From Hormiphora californensis (taxonomy: Eukaryota > Ctenophora > Tentaculata > Cydippida > Pleurobrachiidae): a DNA stretch of 64,000 nucleotides. This document shows, piece by piece, positions 22,405 through 37,715 of the stretch (the stretch's first letter is position 1; the number at the start of each line of letters is the position of its first letter). The stretch covers positions 1,181,963 through 1,245,962 of the forward strand of contig CM035355.1 of the NCBI GenBank assembly GCA_020137815.1, in the 5' to 3' direction. Below the pieces are notes generated by a model, which saw only the letters and a program-made list of their open reading frames with translations, did not search any database and had not been told where the DNA came from. A program made the translations under genes and the position numbers.

Positions 22405-24204
22405 ATGGCACTGTGGGGCCAGGGTGATCCTAGATGGATTGTCGAGGAGAGAGAAGATACCAAGAATGTGAACAATTGGCATTGGTCGGAGGTTGACGCG
22501 AGCAACTCCAGTAAGAAGTTCTTTAAAGAGAAATTCCTGGAGCTTTCAGTCACTGGTACTGAGGGTAGTGTCCGTGTCAGCGAGGTATGTCTTTATTGTT
22601 ACCATGGTAACCAATAATAATAATATCAGATAACTAACTTGTGTTTGTAACTATGATAATACTAACTGTATTGTCCTGACACAACAAGTAACCATCTGTT
22701 CAGGTTACTAAGTGTAATGGAGAGGCGACTGTTAACAACAGGAAAGGGAAGGTTATCTATTTTTATGAGTGGGATATAGAGTTGAAATGGTGCGGTAAGA
22801 CAGCAATGAGTAATGATAACATAACTGGGAAAATTATCATTGAAAATGTCAGCGAAGAAAACACGGTAGGTACTATAGATTGTTATTTTGGTGGTCAAAT
22901 CTGTTTAACTGATTGCCAGCTCCTCCCCCCTAGCTCTAACACAACCTCCACCACTATCCCCTAATCAACATCACTCTCCCTCTCTCTAAAGGAAGATGAG
23001 GTTGACATCACGACACGACAGGAGAAAAGTGGAACTGAACATAATAAACTACATCAAATTGTCAAACAACAACGTGAGTGCTGCAACTCTTTTAAACTGT
23101 TTATTCTTTGTATCTGTATGTGAGATCCTGAACAAGATAAGGAATGTCTAGAGTTTTATTCCCAAAAGACACACTCCTCTTTCAGTTGCACCCAAGTGCC
23201 GAGAGATAATCGGACAGTATATTCAGTATCTCCAGACTACACATGGTAAACAGGTCGTACTACCTACCAAGGCTGCCGGACAGGGAATTAACGCTGTTAC
23301 AACAAAAACTAAACCCGATTCGGTTAGTTGGGGAAAGTTCAGTTTAATTAAAACCCAACATTATCCCACATCGCCACCGCTAACACTGATATCATCCAGG
23401 TGAACTCAATCAAGAAACAAATGGACGCTGCTGTTATATCAAAAAGTGGGCCAAAGAAGACAGAAAATGTAACCCTCCAAAGGACAGAGTTTTCTCTGAA
23501 AGACACTTTCAAATGTAGAAGAGAGGAACTGTTCCAGTGTTTTGTAAACCCAGGTAGATGGTTTGGATGGGTTACCATGGTAACCAGTTAGTGTGAAACA
23601 AAGTGACACCATGGTAACATAATGGTAACCACTAACCACCCACTCTCACCCAGATCGTATGAAGGCATATTTACGTGGTGAGGCGGATGTAGATCCCCGA
23701 GAATCTGGAAAGTTTTCACTTCTTGCTGGGGCCATTACTGGTACTTACCTGGAAATCCAACCTGAGGACAAGATCCAACAACATTGGAGGTAGGAAGTTG
23801 TGACAACTGATAGTAATTGTTAGATGTGTTGGGCACTTGGAATCTCCTCCTCCAGCTTACTAGCCTCTAGGGCCCCCTCTAGGGTCGCCGATCGTGCAAA
23901 TATTTATCAGTTTGGTCATTTCTGTCAGGTTCAAAGATTGGCCCGCCGATATGTTCAGTTCAGTGACTCTAACCTTCAAGGATACCGGATCCAGTACTGA
24001 GCTAACTCTTCACCAGGTGCGTGTTTAACACCCTTTTAATTAAACTCTAAAGGATTATTTATACCCGAGATATCAAACAACTGAACAACATATTTTCAGA
24101 CGGGCGTGCCACAGTACTCACTGGACCAAATCAAACAAGGCTGGACTCGCTATTACTTCCAACCCATCAAAATGACCTTTGGTTACGGAGCTGGGTCGTT
24201 GTAA
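22405..24204 (+). CDS. AHSA1: Activator of Hsp90 ATPase (AHA1)
   Basis: Exons 22405-22584, 22704-22865, 22992-23073, 23186-23322, 23400-23553, 23654-23789, 23929-24016 and 24100-24204 join in frame to 347 residues (human about 338). The family start motif NVNNWHWSE is at residues 24-32, and the NNRKGK segment of the Hsp90-activating loop is present. A linker follows, then a C-terminal AHSA1/SRPBCC domain from about residue 205 (LKDTFKCRREELFQCFVNP ... WTRYYFQPIKMTFGYG). The protein binds the Hsp90 middle domain in the cytosol and stimulates its ATPase. The ATG lies two bases after an acceptor-like ctatag. Introns 1 and 5 each contain a GTTACCATGGTAACC palindrome. Confidence 0.95.
22598..22612. 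promoter_or_regulatory. X-box-like palindrome in AHSA1 intron 1
   Basis: GTTACCATGGTAACC. It fits the RFX-type X-box consensus GTTRCCATGGYAAC. Binding is inferred from motif only. Confidence 0.35.
23571..23585. promoter_or_regulatory. X-box-like palindrome in AHSA1 intron 5
   Basis: GTTACCATGGTAACC, identical to 22598-22612. Two partial copies (catggtaac, aatggtaacc) follow within 50 bases. Confidence 0.35.
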
Positions 24205-24616
24205 CAGGCAATTCCGTGGTTTCAAACTACATTTTAGTTCGCTGTGGGCGTGAGAGAACTGCAACGAGAGAGAGTGTGAGAGTGAGTGGGAGTTTCTATT
24301 TTTCTCTAGTGTGTGACGACCCACATGTGAGTTAGTGAGACCTGTGTGTGTGTACATATATATTTATTACCGTCCCCTTCCCAGTTGGAAGGTAAGCGGA
24401 GTCTGGCCCCACAGATCACATTCTGACTGTGCGAGCTCTTATTGTTATTGTTGTTGTTGAGACGGTCCTTGAATTTATCTCGTTTTAATTACCCCTATCA
24501 CTGATTAACCACCCACCCAATGATTTGCCCAAAACATTTTCCAAATCCTCTTTATAGCAACCAACAATGTATAACATATATCCCGACTAATAAATCCCTG
24601 CCCATTAGCAGCCATC

Positions 24617-27600
24617 ATGTCATCAGAGATAGCAGTCCTCACCCCCGCTGATACGGAGAAGATGGACCAAACAGAGACCACGAGAAAGAGGCCCAGGGAG
24701 GGAAAGAAGAAGAAGAAGGATGGGAGGAAGGTGGCGAAGAAGATGTCTTGGACAAATAAACAGAGAGCCCTGGTATTTGCAGCACGTGGAATTACATTCC
24801 ATGCTCGACACCTGATGAATGATCTGAGGGTGTTGATGCCCCACTCAAAAACAGGTAACCATGGTAGCCATGGTAACGGGGGGGGGGGGGTGTATGGTTC
24901 TGTATGTTTGACGAGCGTTGTCATGCTTGAATGGGTTTGTACATGTATCGATAAATTCATGACTTTTATCTAAAACTGCTGTTATATTTTAAAACTTCTC
25001 GAATCATGTGACGCCAGCGCTAAAAAGAAGTGAAATGGCGTTGAATGTGACCGATACAAAAAATGCTTGGTCTCATTTCGCCCACTGGCCTGCTTCCTAC
25101 GTTAAATTGTTCTACTGCTTTCGCTGCCCTTTAGAAACAAACAGTTTTTTCCATCATGTCAGGAGAAAACCTAATTTCAAATTATGTACTCGATTGGTTC
25201 GACTCAAGTTACGGCAAACATTGTTATATATGGTTCCACAGGTGACCTGTAATTGTGTAGACTGTAGTGCTCTTTATCTTTTTCAAAATGTGCAAAAAAT
25301 TAGGGTTGTCCGTCCTCTCGTTCTCTGGCCCGTGCTTCAATTTATTAAGGTTTCTGACTATTTTAGAAGTAGTAGAGTCGATAAGCAAACTCACCTCCTC
25401 TGATTTCAATGAAACTTCTCTCATGCTAAAATATGGTAATGGGGGTACAAATACCGCTTATTTTGAGTCCGGAAAACTTTTGGTTCGTTAATTATCGCTA
25501 ATTGAAAAACGCCAAAATGGCCTAAAATTGCCCTTAACATGGTTTTGAAATTTTGGAGTTGGAACTCCAGACTTTGTAGAGATGTCCGCTAGGATGCCAA
25601 AATGCACCAAAAGTGGGCTCAGGCCCAAATTCATCCGAATTTTTGCGTAAGACCGGATGGACTGAATTTTGGTCACGTGACTTCGGCTAACTTCTGAACC
25701 ATTGAAGTAAGGGAGGTTTATAGGGGGCTTAATCGATGCAGAAAGAGATAAAAATGACACGTAATGACCCTATTTTTCATCTCCGACGCACAGGAAAGGC
25801 ACAAATGGCAAAACAAAATTGACGCCATCTAGTCTCCCGCTCTTTTTTTCAAAACTCTAACTTCTGAACCGTTGGAGTAAGGAATATTTATAGGGGGCTT
25901 AAAAGATGCAGAAAAGAAAAAAAATGAGACGAAATGACCTTCTTTTTCATCTCCGACGTGCATGAAAGGCACAAATAGCAAAAAACTGATTTTGGAGCCA
26001 ATTCACGTGACCAAAATTCAGTCCATCCGGTCTTATGCAAAAATTCGGATGAATTTGGGCCTGAGCCCACTTTTGGTGCATTTTGGCATCCTAGCGGACA
26101 TCTCTACAAAGTCTGGAGTTCCAACTCCAAAATTTCAAAACCATGTTAAGGGCAATTTTAGGCCATTTTGGCGTTTTTCAATTAGCGATAATTAACGAAC
26201 CAAAAGTTTTCCGGACTCAAAATAAGCGGTATTTGTACCCCCATTACCATATTTTAGCATGAGAGAAGTTTCATTGAAATCAGAGGAGGTGAGTTTGCTT
26301 ATCGACTCTACTAAAGGGCGTGCAGGAATAGTCCAGGTATCCGGGTTTCCACCCTGTTTAAGAATTTCACGGTTCTGCGTTGGTTAGTCATGCACGTGTC
26401 AGCCTCAATGTGACACGATATTATTGGGAATAGTGAGAGGGAGAGAGAGAGGGAGCTGAGAGAGTGAGAATAATACCGTGGATGCATTTATATTATGATA
26501 GACACATGTAATAGTGAAGCCAATTTAGTCTGAATATATGAACATTGTTGTAACTTTTTTCTTTTCGTACAATTTGCCTCTAGAATAATCCATTGCATTT
26601 ACTTTAGTAGATCAGCTGTGAATGTTTAAAAAATCAGACTTTCTTATCTTCGCCCTTTGTCGAGAGCCTCTTTCTCTTTTTATCCCTCTCTCTAAATATA
26701 TCTCCTATCTTTCTCTCTTTCCTTCCCTCTTTCTACCACTGATGACTGCACCGTGCAATTCGATTCCTGATAAGAATGCTCGCCCACCAAGTCGCACTCA
26801 TTTTGAATCACACTCAATCCTTCCTACGCTGTAGTCACTACTTTGCTGTTTTCTTTTGTCTGATGGACCGATTTAAACGTTATGCTGCCGCTGGTGTGCT
26901 CCTCTCAGCACTATATGTCGAAATGGCCGCCAGGTATTTACAAACCTCTCAGATTCTGTCATTGACCTCTCGTTACCAATATATCATGTTTCCTAAATCA
27001 GACCCTCTACACCGAAAGAAGCAACAAATTGAAATTCTACAACTCCTACAGGTTCGGTATACCCATTGTTATGATTGGCGGTATGTTAAAACCTGACGAC
27101 TGTACTCAAGGAACACCACTCTGCTGGTCAGAGTCCACCAAGGCGAACGTCATTGGATCTTTCTTCTATGGCCTAGCAGGACAATTCTTTGTGGTGTGTC
27201 TTGTAAAGTGGTTTGACAAGTTTACAGTCTGTTTCCGGGTATGGCTAGTTCTCTGTATCATCTCCCAGTTCCTGTACCCCTCTCTAGCGGTTACCTCACC
27301 CGTTATCCTAATGGTTATCCAGGTTATCCGGGGCTTTGGAACTGGTGTCAGCGTCGCCTATCACTTGGAATTTCTGAACCGATGGCTCCCAAAATGCGAA
27401 CAAAACACTTACATCTCTATAGTGGGGATGGTTAATTTCCTTGGTAACGGTACTGCCGGGCTGCTGGCTAGTTGGATTAATGATACGTATGGGTGGAAGT
27501 TCTACTTCTACTCCGGTGGGGTCATGTTTGTGGTGGTGCTGATCCTTCATGTCCTATTCCTGGCTCTGTGGCCCAAGGATACTCTGTTCGAGAAGCTGAT

Positions 27601-29850
27601 GGGAGGGAGCGATGGGGAGCATGAAATGGAGGATATTGGCCATGTTGAGGAGAATAAAGTTAGCATTGAAGAGTTTGATGCTGAGATAAAGCCAGCTGAT
27701 GATATGAAGATCACCCCAGATGAGATAGAGCTTGAAAACAATTGTACAGATACCAAAACCGATGCCGTGGCAGAGTCTCCTCCCCCTGATACCTCTCAAA
27801 TGTTCTCACTTCGTGACATTCTCAGCCGCTCCTACACCTGGGTTTTCTCTCTGTACGCCCTCTCGTGGGTCCTATGTCTCTACAACACTCTAAACACTGC
27901 CCCTTTCTACCTCTCAAATGTGCTGGGTATCGACGCTACCACAATCTCTATCCTTAACTTTGCCCTTTGTATGACCATCGTCGTGTTTACCATTTTCTAC
28001 TCCTTCCTCGGCCAAAAGTTGGATCAGTATCTTCCCTGGCTAACCTGCCGACTAACCTTTGCTATTGTGCCCATGATAATCCAAGTGGTGGTATTCGCTG
28101 CTTTCCCGCACATACAAACCTTTAGAGGGGCCATAGTACTGTTAGTGGTATCTACCATCGCTTCTGCATCACTGTTTAGCTGCTCTGTGGTATCTGCAAA
28201 CATAGAAATGGATCCAGCAAATGCCTCGGTTATCCAGGCTTTTTTCAATGGTATTGGTCAGTCCTCCGGGTTCCTGGGTCCTGTGTTCATGGCATACTTC
28301 ACTAAGGATGATCCTTCCTCTACGGCAGGATGGGCCAAGTTCTTTTACACCTTATCCGGGGTTGCTGTTCTTGCTATATCTGGGATAGTGGCTAGTGCCG
28401 TGTTTAGGAAAGTAGAGTGGCAGAATAGGAGTCTGAGTGGGAAACCTTACAAGACAAATTAGTGTTTTTAGGGTTTAATACCTGCTTCAAAATCAAGAAC
28501 ATGTTTTAATTTGACTGGAAGTTGGTAGTATAAGATAAAGTGACGTTTCAAACCCCAATGTATTTTGTGTGTTGGAATGCATCAAATATTTATTAAACCT
28601 TTATTAAACCACGTTTTTTAAAAGCTGTCAATTACGTCAACGCAATGAACAATTACCGCCATTTAGTGCTTACGTTGCTACCACAGCAGTGATTGTATAA
28701 TAATGGGATGTGGGATGTGAGGGGTGGGGGAAACTTTCGGGAGAAGGTAAAATAAACTGTGATCTATCCCAAAATTCCCCCACCATCCAGATTCCAAGTT
28801 GGAGAGAAAAGAGGGGTTGTTTGCAATCAACGAGGTCTGTGAAATGAAGAATTGCAATATGACCATGTTCTTTGAAATGCGGAAGAAACTTGACCTGTAC
28901 ATGTGGTTGTCCATGGTGCCCAATGGGCCCTCCGCTAGGTGAGAGAAAACAACCCGCCTATTTTGTTTCCTGCCTCCATGGTCCACCAGATATATAATTT
29001 CCGTCCTGCTCCATTTTCTAAAGTTCAATTCACTACAGGTTCTTGGTTCAGAACGTTCACACGATGGATGAGTTGAGGTTAACAGGTAACCACCTGAGGG
29101 GCAGCAGACCTCTTGTGACTTTTGATAAAACCTTTGATGAACAGCCTCACCTTTCTCTTCTCAAGGAAATGCTGAAACAGGTAACACTCGTCAGAAAGTA
29201 GTATACCTCTTAAATCACATTTTATTCTGAGATGTCAATTCCACCAAGTTTTTATCACCTAAATTACATTCCAATGTCGGCAACTGAAGATAACATCAAT
29301 TTTTAACATCATCCATCCGGCTACCTTTGTCTAGCTATCTATCTCCTATCAGATGTTTGGAACCCCCAACGTCCACCCAAAGAGTAAGCCTTTCTTCGAC
29401 CACATTATCGGCTTCACCAACTTCGACGGGCGGATTTGGTTCCGGAATTTCCAGATTTCTGATGAGGAAAAGGGAGGGCTTGTAGAGGTGGGACCCCGGT
29501 TTTGTTTGTGGCCGATCAAGATTTTCAGTGGCAGTTTCAGTGGTGAGGTGATATATGAGAATCCGGACTACAAGAGTCCTAATCAGTACAGAAACGAGAT
29601 GAAAATGGAGGCAGCCAACAGGTAAATAATTATCAAATTAAAATGAAATACATTAGGGTTTCCATTTTGAAAAATCCAAAAGAAATGTTCTTCTGCTCCC
29701 CTCTTCTTTATCTGTCCAATTTCTTCCAGGTACAAGTTGAAGGCCCAGAAGACAGCAGCTAAGTTAGCCCAGGAGAAAGAGATCGTACCCAAGGAGGATG
29801 AACTCGATCAAATCTTCCACACCATCACCCAGGACGAATTAGCAGGGTAG
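24617..29850 (+). CDS. BRIX1: Ribosome biogenesis protein BRX1
   Basis: Exons 24617-24854, 28791-28938, 29039-29180, 29353-29621 and 29730-29850 give 305 residues; the usual length is about 290-350. The N terminus is a lysine-rich nucleolar-type tract (KRPREGKKKKKDGRK). Then comes the Brix domain: RALVFAARGITFHARHLM, INEVCEMKNCN, DLYMWLS, NGPSARFLVQNVHT, NFDGRIWFRNFQI and PNVHPKSKPFFDHI. BRX1 acts in the nucleolus in large-subunit (60S) assembly. Intron 1 is 3.9 kb, contains an MFS transporter gene on the same strand and a foldback element, and is out of proportion to the other introns (100-170 bases). ATG lies 8 bases after an acceptor-like attag. Confidence 0.95.
25372..26311. mobile_element. 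Foldback element in BRIX1 intron 1
   Basis: Arms of about 310 bases (from 25372, and ending 26311) are inverted copies; the outermost bases are GTAGAG and CTCTAC, with TA on both sides (25370-25371, 26312-26313). The loop contains a diverged direct duplication of about 120 bases (25690-25810 and 25861-25980), each copy starting cttctgaacc and ending cacaaat.gc. No coding sequence. Confidence 0.8.
26863..28462 (+). CDS. MFS transporter, SLC17-like, nested in BRIX1 intron 1
   Basis: Exon 1 26863-26933 (MDRFKRYAAAGVLLSALY) joins exon 2 27052-28462 in frame (AG + G) for 493 residues. Exon 2 carries most of a 12-helix major facilitator: KANVIGSFFYGLAGQFFVV, an RGFGTGVSVAYHLEFLNRW segment like the SLC17 helix 4 region, then WKFYFYSGGVMFVVVLILHV. 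A central acidic cytosolic loop (GGSDGEHEMEDIGHVEEN) precedes helices 7-12. SLC17 proteins carry organic anions or vesicular glutamate; the substrate here cannot be assigned. The gene is transcribed in the same direction as its host intron, so it needs its own 5' end. An acceptor-like ctgtag lies 28 bases before the ATG. Confidence 0.8.
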
Positions 29851-29851
29851 T

Positions 29852-29865
29852 GTTACCATGGTAAC
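29852..29865. promoter_or_regulatory. X-box-like palindrome immediately after BRIX1
   Basis: GTTACCATGGTAAC starts one base after the BRIX1 stop codon, ten bases before the TTAA of a foldback insertion. Confidence 0.3.
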
Positions 29866-29879
29866 ATGGGGCGCGTTAA

Positions 29880-31270
29880 GGGTACGCTAACCAAAATTTT
29901 TTTTCGAGTGCAGGGAAATCTCTCACCGTAGGGTTGTAGGCCATGCCAAGGAGACCTCAAATATGCAATTTGAGCTCTCAAGTCGAATTCATATTTTTGC
30001 TACAGCTGCTTGAAAAATGAACTGTAAATACGTTTTTGGCATCTCAAAAAAAATTTTTTAAAGATAGAAGCATGAAAATTTGGGGATTTGAAGAGGACAT
30101 GAAGGGGAATAACCACAAAAAATTTTTTTGCAATCCGAGCTGATTTCCGGTCCCGAGATGGATTTCTTTTTTTCCACTTTAACGCCCTATTTGGCAAAGT
30201 TCCGAAAACATGTGAAAGCTGTAAATTGGTGAAAAGTTTCGTCTAACGATTATCTAAGTGGCCATAAATTTTGGGCGTGTCCTTATTTGAGATAAGCTGT
30301 ACAGAGTTTTTTTTGTGAAAGCCGTCATTTCAGAAATAAATAAATTGCCTGTATCTCAAAAACGGCTGATCGTAGAGACCTGAGACTATGCTTAAACGAT
30401 TCAGAAGGTCCGATTTTGGGTGGGTCTTCTGAGAGACATTTTGCTCCTACTTCAACCGTTTTTGCTGTAATTGCGAAAAACAAAAAACCATCTTCGCCAT
30501 CGTGGATTTTTTGTGATTTTGTTTTTGGTGATTATAGGGACCCATATGGACCAAATAGTGAAGGAATTAGCTTGTTACACATTTTTCCATAGTTTCGGTC
30601 CTTTCTTAGCCACAATTCCCTAATTACAGGATATTGGAGTTTAGCTTTTGCCCTTTCCATAGAATTTGTTTTTCGCAATTACAGCAAAAAACGGTTGCAG
30701 TAGGAGCAAAATGTCTCTCAGAAGACCCCCCCAAAATCGGACCTTCTGAATCGTTTAAGCATAGTCTCAGGTCTCTACGATCAGCCGTTTTTGAGATACA
30801 GGCAATTTATTTATTTCTGAAATGACGGCTTTCACAAAAAAAACTCTGTACAGCTTATCTCAAATAAGGACACGCCCAAAATTTATGGCCACTTAGATAA
30901 TCGTTAGACGAAACTTTTCACCAATTTACAGCTTTCACATGTTTTCGGAACTTTGCCAAATAGGGCGTTAAAGTGGAAAAAAAGAAATCCATCTCAGGAC
31001 CGGAAATCAGCTCGGATTGCAAAAAAATTTTTTGTGGTTATTCCCCTTCATGTCCTCTTCAAATCCCCAAATTTTCATGCTTCTATCTTTAAAAAATTTT
31101 TTTTGAGATGCCAAAAACGTATTTACAGTTCATTTTTCAAGCAGCTGTAGCAAAAATATGAATTCGACTTGAGAGCTCAAATTGCATATTTGAGGTCTCC
31201 TTGGCATGGCCTACAACCCTACGGTGAGAGATTTCCCTGCACTCGAAAAAAAATTTTGGTTAGCGTACCC
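29880..31270. mobile_element. 1391-bp foldback element with TTAA duplication
   Basis: Ends GGGTACGCTAACC and its complement, flanked by TTAA (29876-29879 and 31271-31274). The two arms, each about 650 bases, are near-perfect inverted copies, so ORFs on the arms appear twice in opposite directions. It shares interior blocks with 46583-47885: caaatatgcaatttgagctc-type sequence near the end, and cttctgagagacattttgct in the middle. TTAA duplications are typical of piggyBac-type transposition; no transposase is present. Confidence 0.85.
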
Positions 31271-31274
31271 TTAA

Positions 31275-33255
<1,981 letters not shown>

Positions 33256-34265
33256 GGCCAGAGGGGGGGGTCGACCGATTTTTGACCCCTATTTTGGGCC
33301 ATTTTTGGGGTTACCATCATGTGATAGCGCTTGGCACACCGGACCAGATGGATATGACAGAATCGATTTTGCGCGGACGGTCTGGGAGAAAAGTGGGGTT
33401 AACTTTTGGCCTGAAATCAATGTAAACCCCAATATTTTAGGACTAGTAGGGTTTGGGACATCCAATCAAGTGTCAAACGCTTCGTCTTATCAAGAGTGAT
33501 CACTCTGCTAAGTTTTACACCATTAGTCCAACTGGTCTTTGAATTATTTGGGGTTTACAAAATCTGGAAAAATCGACATTATGGCTCCCATATACACCCC
33601 ATTTTTTCACATGGTTAACCACTTTCTGAGAAAACGGCTAGGATCTAGACCTTGTCATTTGGCACACCTGTTCTACAGACCAAGGAGCATGAAACATATG
33701 TAGCGATTTTTGATTAAGGCCCTCAATCAAAAATTATGGGGGTTTACAAATGTTTGGTCAGGGAAAATATTATGTAAACCCCCATAATTTTTGAATGAGG
33801 GCCTTAATCAAAAATCGCTACATATGTTTCGTGCTCCTTGGTCTGTAGAACAAGTGTGCCAAACGACAAGGTCTAGATCCTAGCCGTTTTCTCAGAAAGT
33901 GGTTAACCATGTGAAAAAATGGGGTGTATATGGGAGCCATAATGTCGATTTTTCCAGATTTTGTAAACCCCAAATAATTCAAAGACCAGTTGGACTAATG
34001 TTGTAAAACTTAGCAGAGTGATCCCTCTTGATAAGACGAAGCGTTTGACACTTGATTGGATGTCCCAAACCCTACCAGTCCTAAAATAATGGGGTTTACA
34101 TTGATTTCAGGCCAAAAGTTAACCCCACTTTTCTCCCAGACCGTTCGCGCAAAATCGATTCTGTCATATCCATCTGGTCCGGTGTGCCAAGCGCTATCAC
34201 ATGATGGTAACCCCAAAAATGGCCCAAAATAGGGGTCAAAAATCGGTCGACCCCCCCCTCTGGCC
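33256..34265. mobile_element. 1010-bp foldback element with TTAA duplication
   Basis: Ends GGCCAGAGGGGGGG and its complement, flanked by TTAA (33252-33255, 34266-34269). The arms, about 480-500 bases each, meet near 33760 with almost no loop, as aaatgtttgg / attatgtaaac. Its sequence is unrelated to the two GGGTAC-ended TTAA foldbacks. Confidence 0.85.
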
Positions 34266-34269
34266 TTAA

Positions 34270-35767
34270 TTATCAGTTTAGTAGCCCCTCTCGTCCCCGT
34301 TTAGTACCATTTATCGTAACTGATGAATAGGCCGAATCGTTTAAAACTTCAGTGTTCACCCCCCTCTCATCCCCCATATCTGTTGAGCTTTTGTTCCGAA
34401 TTGCCAATAGAGTTTTTGTTGGTCACATAAACTCTGCACCCTTGCCTCATGTAGCACAGTGTGATGCAGTATATACCACACCAGATGGTCACACAGTGCT
34501 GCTGCTGTTGGAGTTTGAATAAAGGCGGGCTTTTAGTGACTCACTCAAACCTTCTTTGGTTGTTCTAGCGGTTTTTTGAAGTTATTATGTTTCTAAATTA
34601 TCTCCCGTTAGTTTTTCCCCGATAGTAACCTCTGTCCTATTCTTAGTTGTGTTTCACTGCCGTGTATTGTATCTGAAGTGAAATAGAAGATTAGCTCCCT
34701 ATTTAATTGGGTTTATCCTTGATTGGCAATTCAATTGATTGCCGTTAATTGGAAGGGGGGGGTTCCAATTAGGAAGTATCCAGGAAGAGGTTATTAACTA
34801 AAGTGCCCACAAATTGTTCTCATAGATACCCTCTATAACATGTCTGGTCCTCTGTCTCCCCTAACTGACACACCAGTCACCGATACCGCTCTTATTTCTG
34901 TATTGAAATAACCTGTTTTTAGATATATTTCCCTTTTATTTCCCTGTTTTACTATCCCCGGAACTGAGCTGTTATTCCAACCCTTATCCTAGTCTCAGTG
35001 GGACTAATCTCTGCTATCCGTGATGTGAATTTTGTAAGGGGGGAGGAGTACCATGATGATGTGAACATGACGTATACACCGATCACTGTGCACTTCTCTG
35101 GGAGGGAGGGGCAGCTATACAATGTATAGTTTGTAGCTATTGTTTCGCCATTTTATACAAATGAGAGCATACAATGCTACATTATTCCTCCTATATTCCC
35201 TTTTCCTCCTTCTAGGGCAAAGTAATAAACCCCTTCACATGTTGTTGTGTATTTCTCTCTAATGCAACACCCCTGCATGGTGTGGTTTAAACTGTGAGTC
35301 GGTTTATTTGGGATCTCCCTGAATTTTTGATGAGGTGTCATAGTGAATTGTGGGCAGGTCGGACTGCCCGACAACGTTAGCCCTATTGATATTGTCACTA
35401 GGTTCTGCAAAAAATGGGCTGTACAAATTAGCAGATATTCGCCCTAAGAAACGTGCTAAACAGCTTGGTAACGAAATTACCCCTCGTAAAGGCATCGCGG
35501 TAACGAAACTTCACCTACCTTGCAGGTAATTTAGTTACCAACTAAACAGCTTCAGTCAGCTTTTGAATTTAAATTATTGTAATTATTTTCACCAAATCAA
35601 TCCATCCAGCCATGTCACAGATCTATCAACTAAATGTCCTAATCATCTCAGTATGAACTTGCCGCCATCCTCCGTCACACATGTCATCTGTTGGCAAGAG
35701 GGTAAATATTGGTCAACGAGGTGTTGTTAGGGAACTTGTCAGTTACATTTTATCACCTCTTCAACTC
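34270..35767. other. Intergenic DNA, one possible micro-exon
   Basis: No firm gene. An acceptor-like tctcag at 34995-35000 is followed by a frame GLISAIRDVNF and a donor-like gtaagg, or by read-through to a stop at 35126-35128. It cannot be tied to any recognised protein. Confidence 0.3.
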
Positions 35768-35885
35768 ATTATGCCAAAAACTAACAGAAATTAGTTGGCC
35801 GGAAAGGTGACCACTTTTGTTGTCAAACTGACACCTTTGCCCTCTCCGGGTTTCATCATTATCTTTCCCTCTCTGATTTCTATCT

Positions 35886-35964
<79 letters not shown>

Positions 35965-36087
35965 TCTCAAACTCCCTGATTTACCCCATCGATGATATTG
36001 GTAACCCGGGCCGGGCAAAGGTGTCAGTTTGACAACAAAAGTGGTCACCTTTCCGGCCAACTAATTTCTGTTAGTTTTTGGCATAAT
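35768..36087. mobile_element. Short foldback element with a (CT)n loop
   Basis: Arms attatgccaaaaactaacag ... and complement, about 85 bases each, mirror around a (CT)n microsatellite at 35884-35959. TA within the terminal TTATGCC may be the target site. Confidence 0.75.
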
Positions 36088-37123
36088 TGGGGTATATTTT
36101 TGGTATTTTCTGATGTGAAATACAATGTAAGACATGTCTGGACGTGTAAAGACCGTCGGGAATCGCTAAAATACGAAAATTTCAATTTTGACGTCGTTAT
36201 GACGTCATAGCGTGACGTCACGACGTTATAAAGTCAAGATGGGGATGTAATATTATCAGGCTCATCTCTTTAAAGATGCTGACCAAGTTTGAGATCGATT
36301 GGACAAGATTTGAGGTCGCTATGGCGAAAAACGCATTATCGTCATATCTATTTTCATACAGTCTTAACACTTCAGACGCGATTTGAGACCCTTAGAAATA
36401 GAGTTTCACAAATTCGCGATATAGTTTCTGAAAGTATAGACAATTATCTTTCGTAAGTGTGGTCTCCGTTTTTCAATCAGAAGCCGGCTTCAGGGTGTAA
36501 ATTGAGCTCAAAGAACTTTGGTTCATTTGAAAAAACTCTTATCTTTATGACAGTTAGTCAAGACGTTCTGGTCGGACCTAGAACATGAAAACCATTCGTT
36601 GACACAATTTGAACGATTATCTTTCGAATGCAACAAACGAGAAGAGTCTATCCTATGTCGTTTTCTCTCAAAAACGATTATAAATTTGGTAAAATAGCGT
36701 CTATCCATACATAGATAGATAGACCCGGGACACTTATTGCTTTTTTCACGATGCCATATCTCTAAAACTAAAAGAGATAGAGACTTGCCCTTTTAAACTA
36801 CATTAGATCTAGACTATGTGACACTGTATACCAAATTTCAGATTGATTGGTGCAGTGGGGGCCTTGCTATGGGCGTCGCAAAATGCCATTTTTGGCTAAA
36901 AAGTGAAAAAAGTTATTACTGCATTCTGGCACGCGCGGCTGGGGGGAGGGGATGGTCACCTTTGCGCTTGCCAGCGCAGTGATCACCTTCAGCTCTCCCC
37001 AACAAGCTGTCCCAGTAGTCACATTATCTTTTAGCGGTTTACACTCAAACCGTCCTGAAATCTCTGTTTCACTTTGAACCTTTCATCAAACATCCTGTCA
37101 CGCTCCCCGTTACCTCTCTCTCT

Positions 37124-37164
<41 letters not shown>

Positions 37165-37632
37165 AATCATCACTTTATATCTCATCTCTAACCACGCGCT
37201 CCCACTTCCAGACAATATCTCGTCAACCCCAAACCACAACCCCATTCTCATTAGGTGATTAGTTAATCACTCAATTATCACGAATGAGTCATGTGATATG
37301 GAGTACATATCACGTGATTTTGGTTAGTAATCACGTGATCAACGACCCACGGGGGAGGTTTACCCAGACCTCAGTAGATTAGTTAATGTACTCTCTGTTT
37401 TAAATCTTTCTGTTTAAATCTTTCAGCTTTCTGTTTAAATCTACTCCGCTAATCTAAAAGGGATTTCTTCCAATTTTCGCTTAATTCCCATGTCATTGTC
37501 TTTACACCCTTCAGTGTCATGCAGTAGTCCAGGTAGTGGTTCTTTTATGTAACCCAAATTGAGGAACAATAGTTTTAATTGGAGTCATACCTAGTGCTTC
37601 TGTCGCTCTGTGTCTCTCTCTCTCTCTCTCTA

Positions 37633-37715
<83 letters not shown>

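Noticed and set aside
24505-24960. 151-codon minus-strand ORF opposite BRIX1 exon 1
   Set aside because: Shadow of the lysine-rich BRIX1 N terminus; no recognisable domain.
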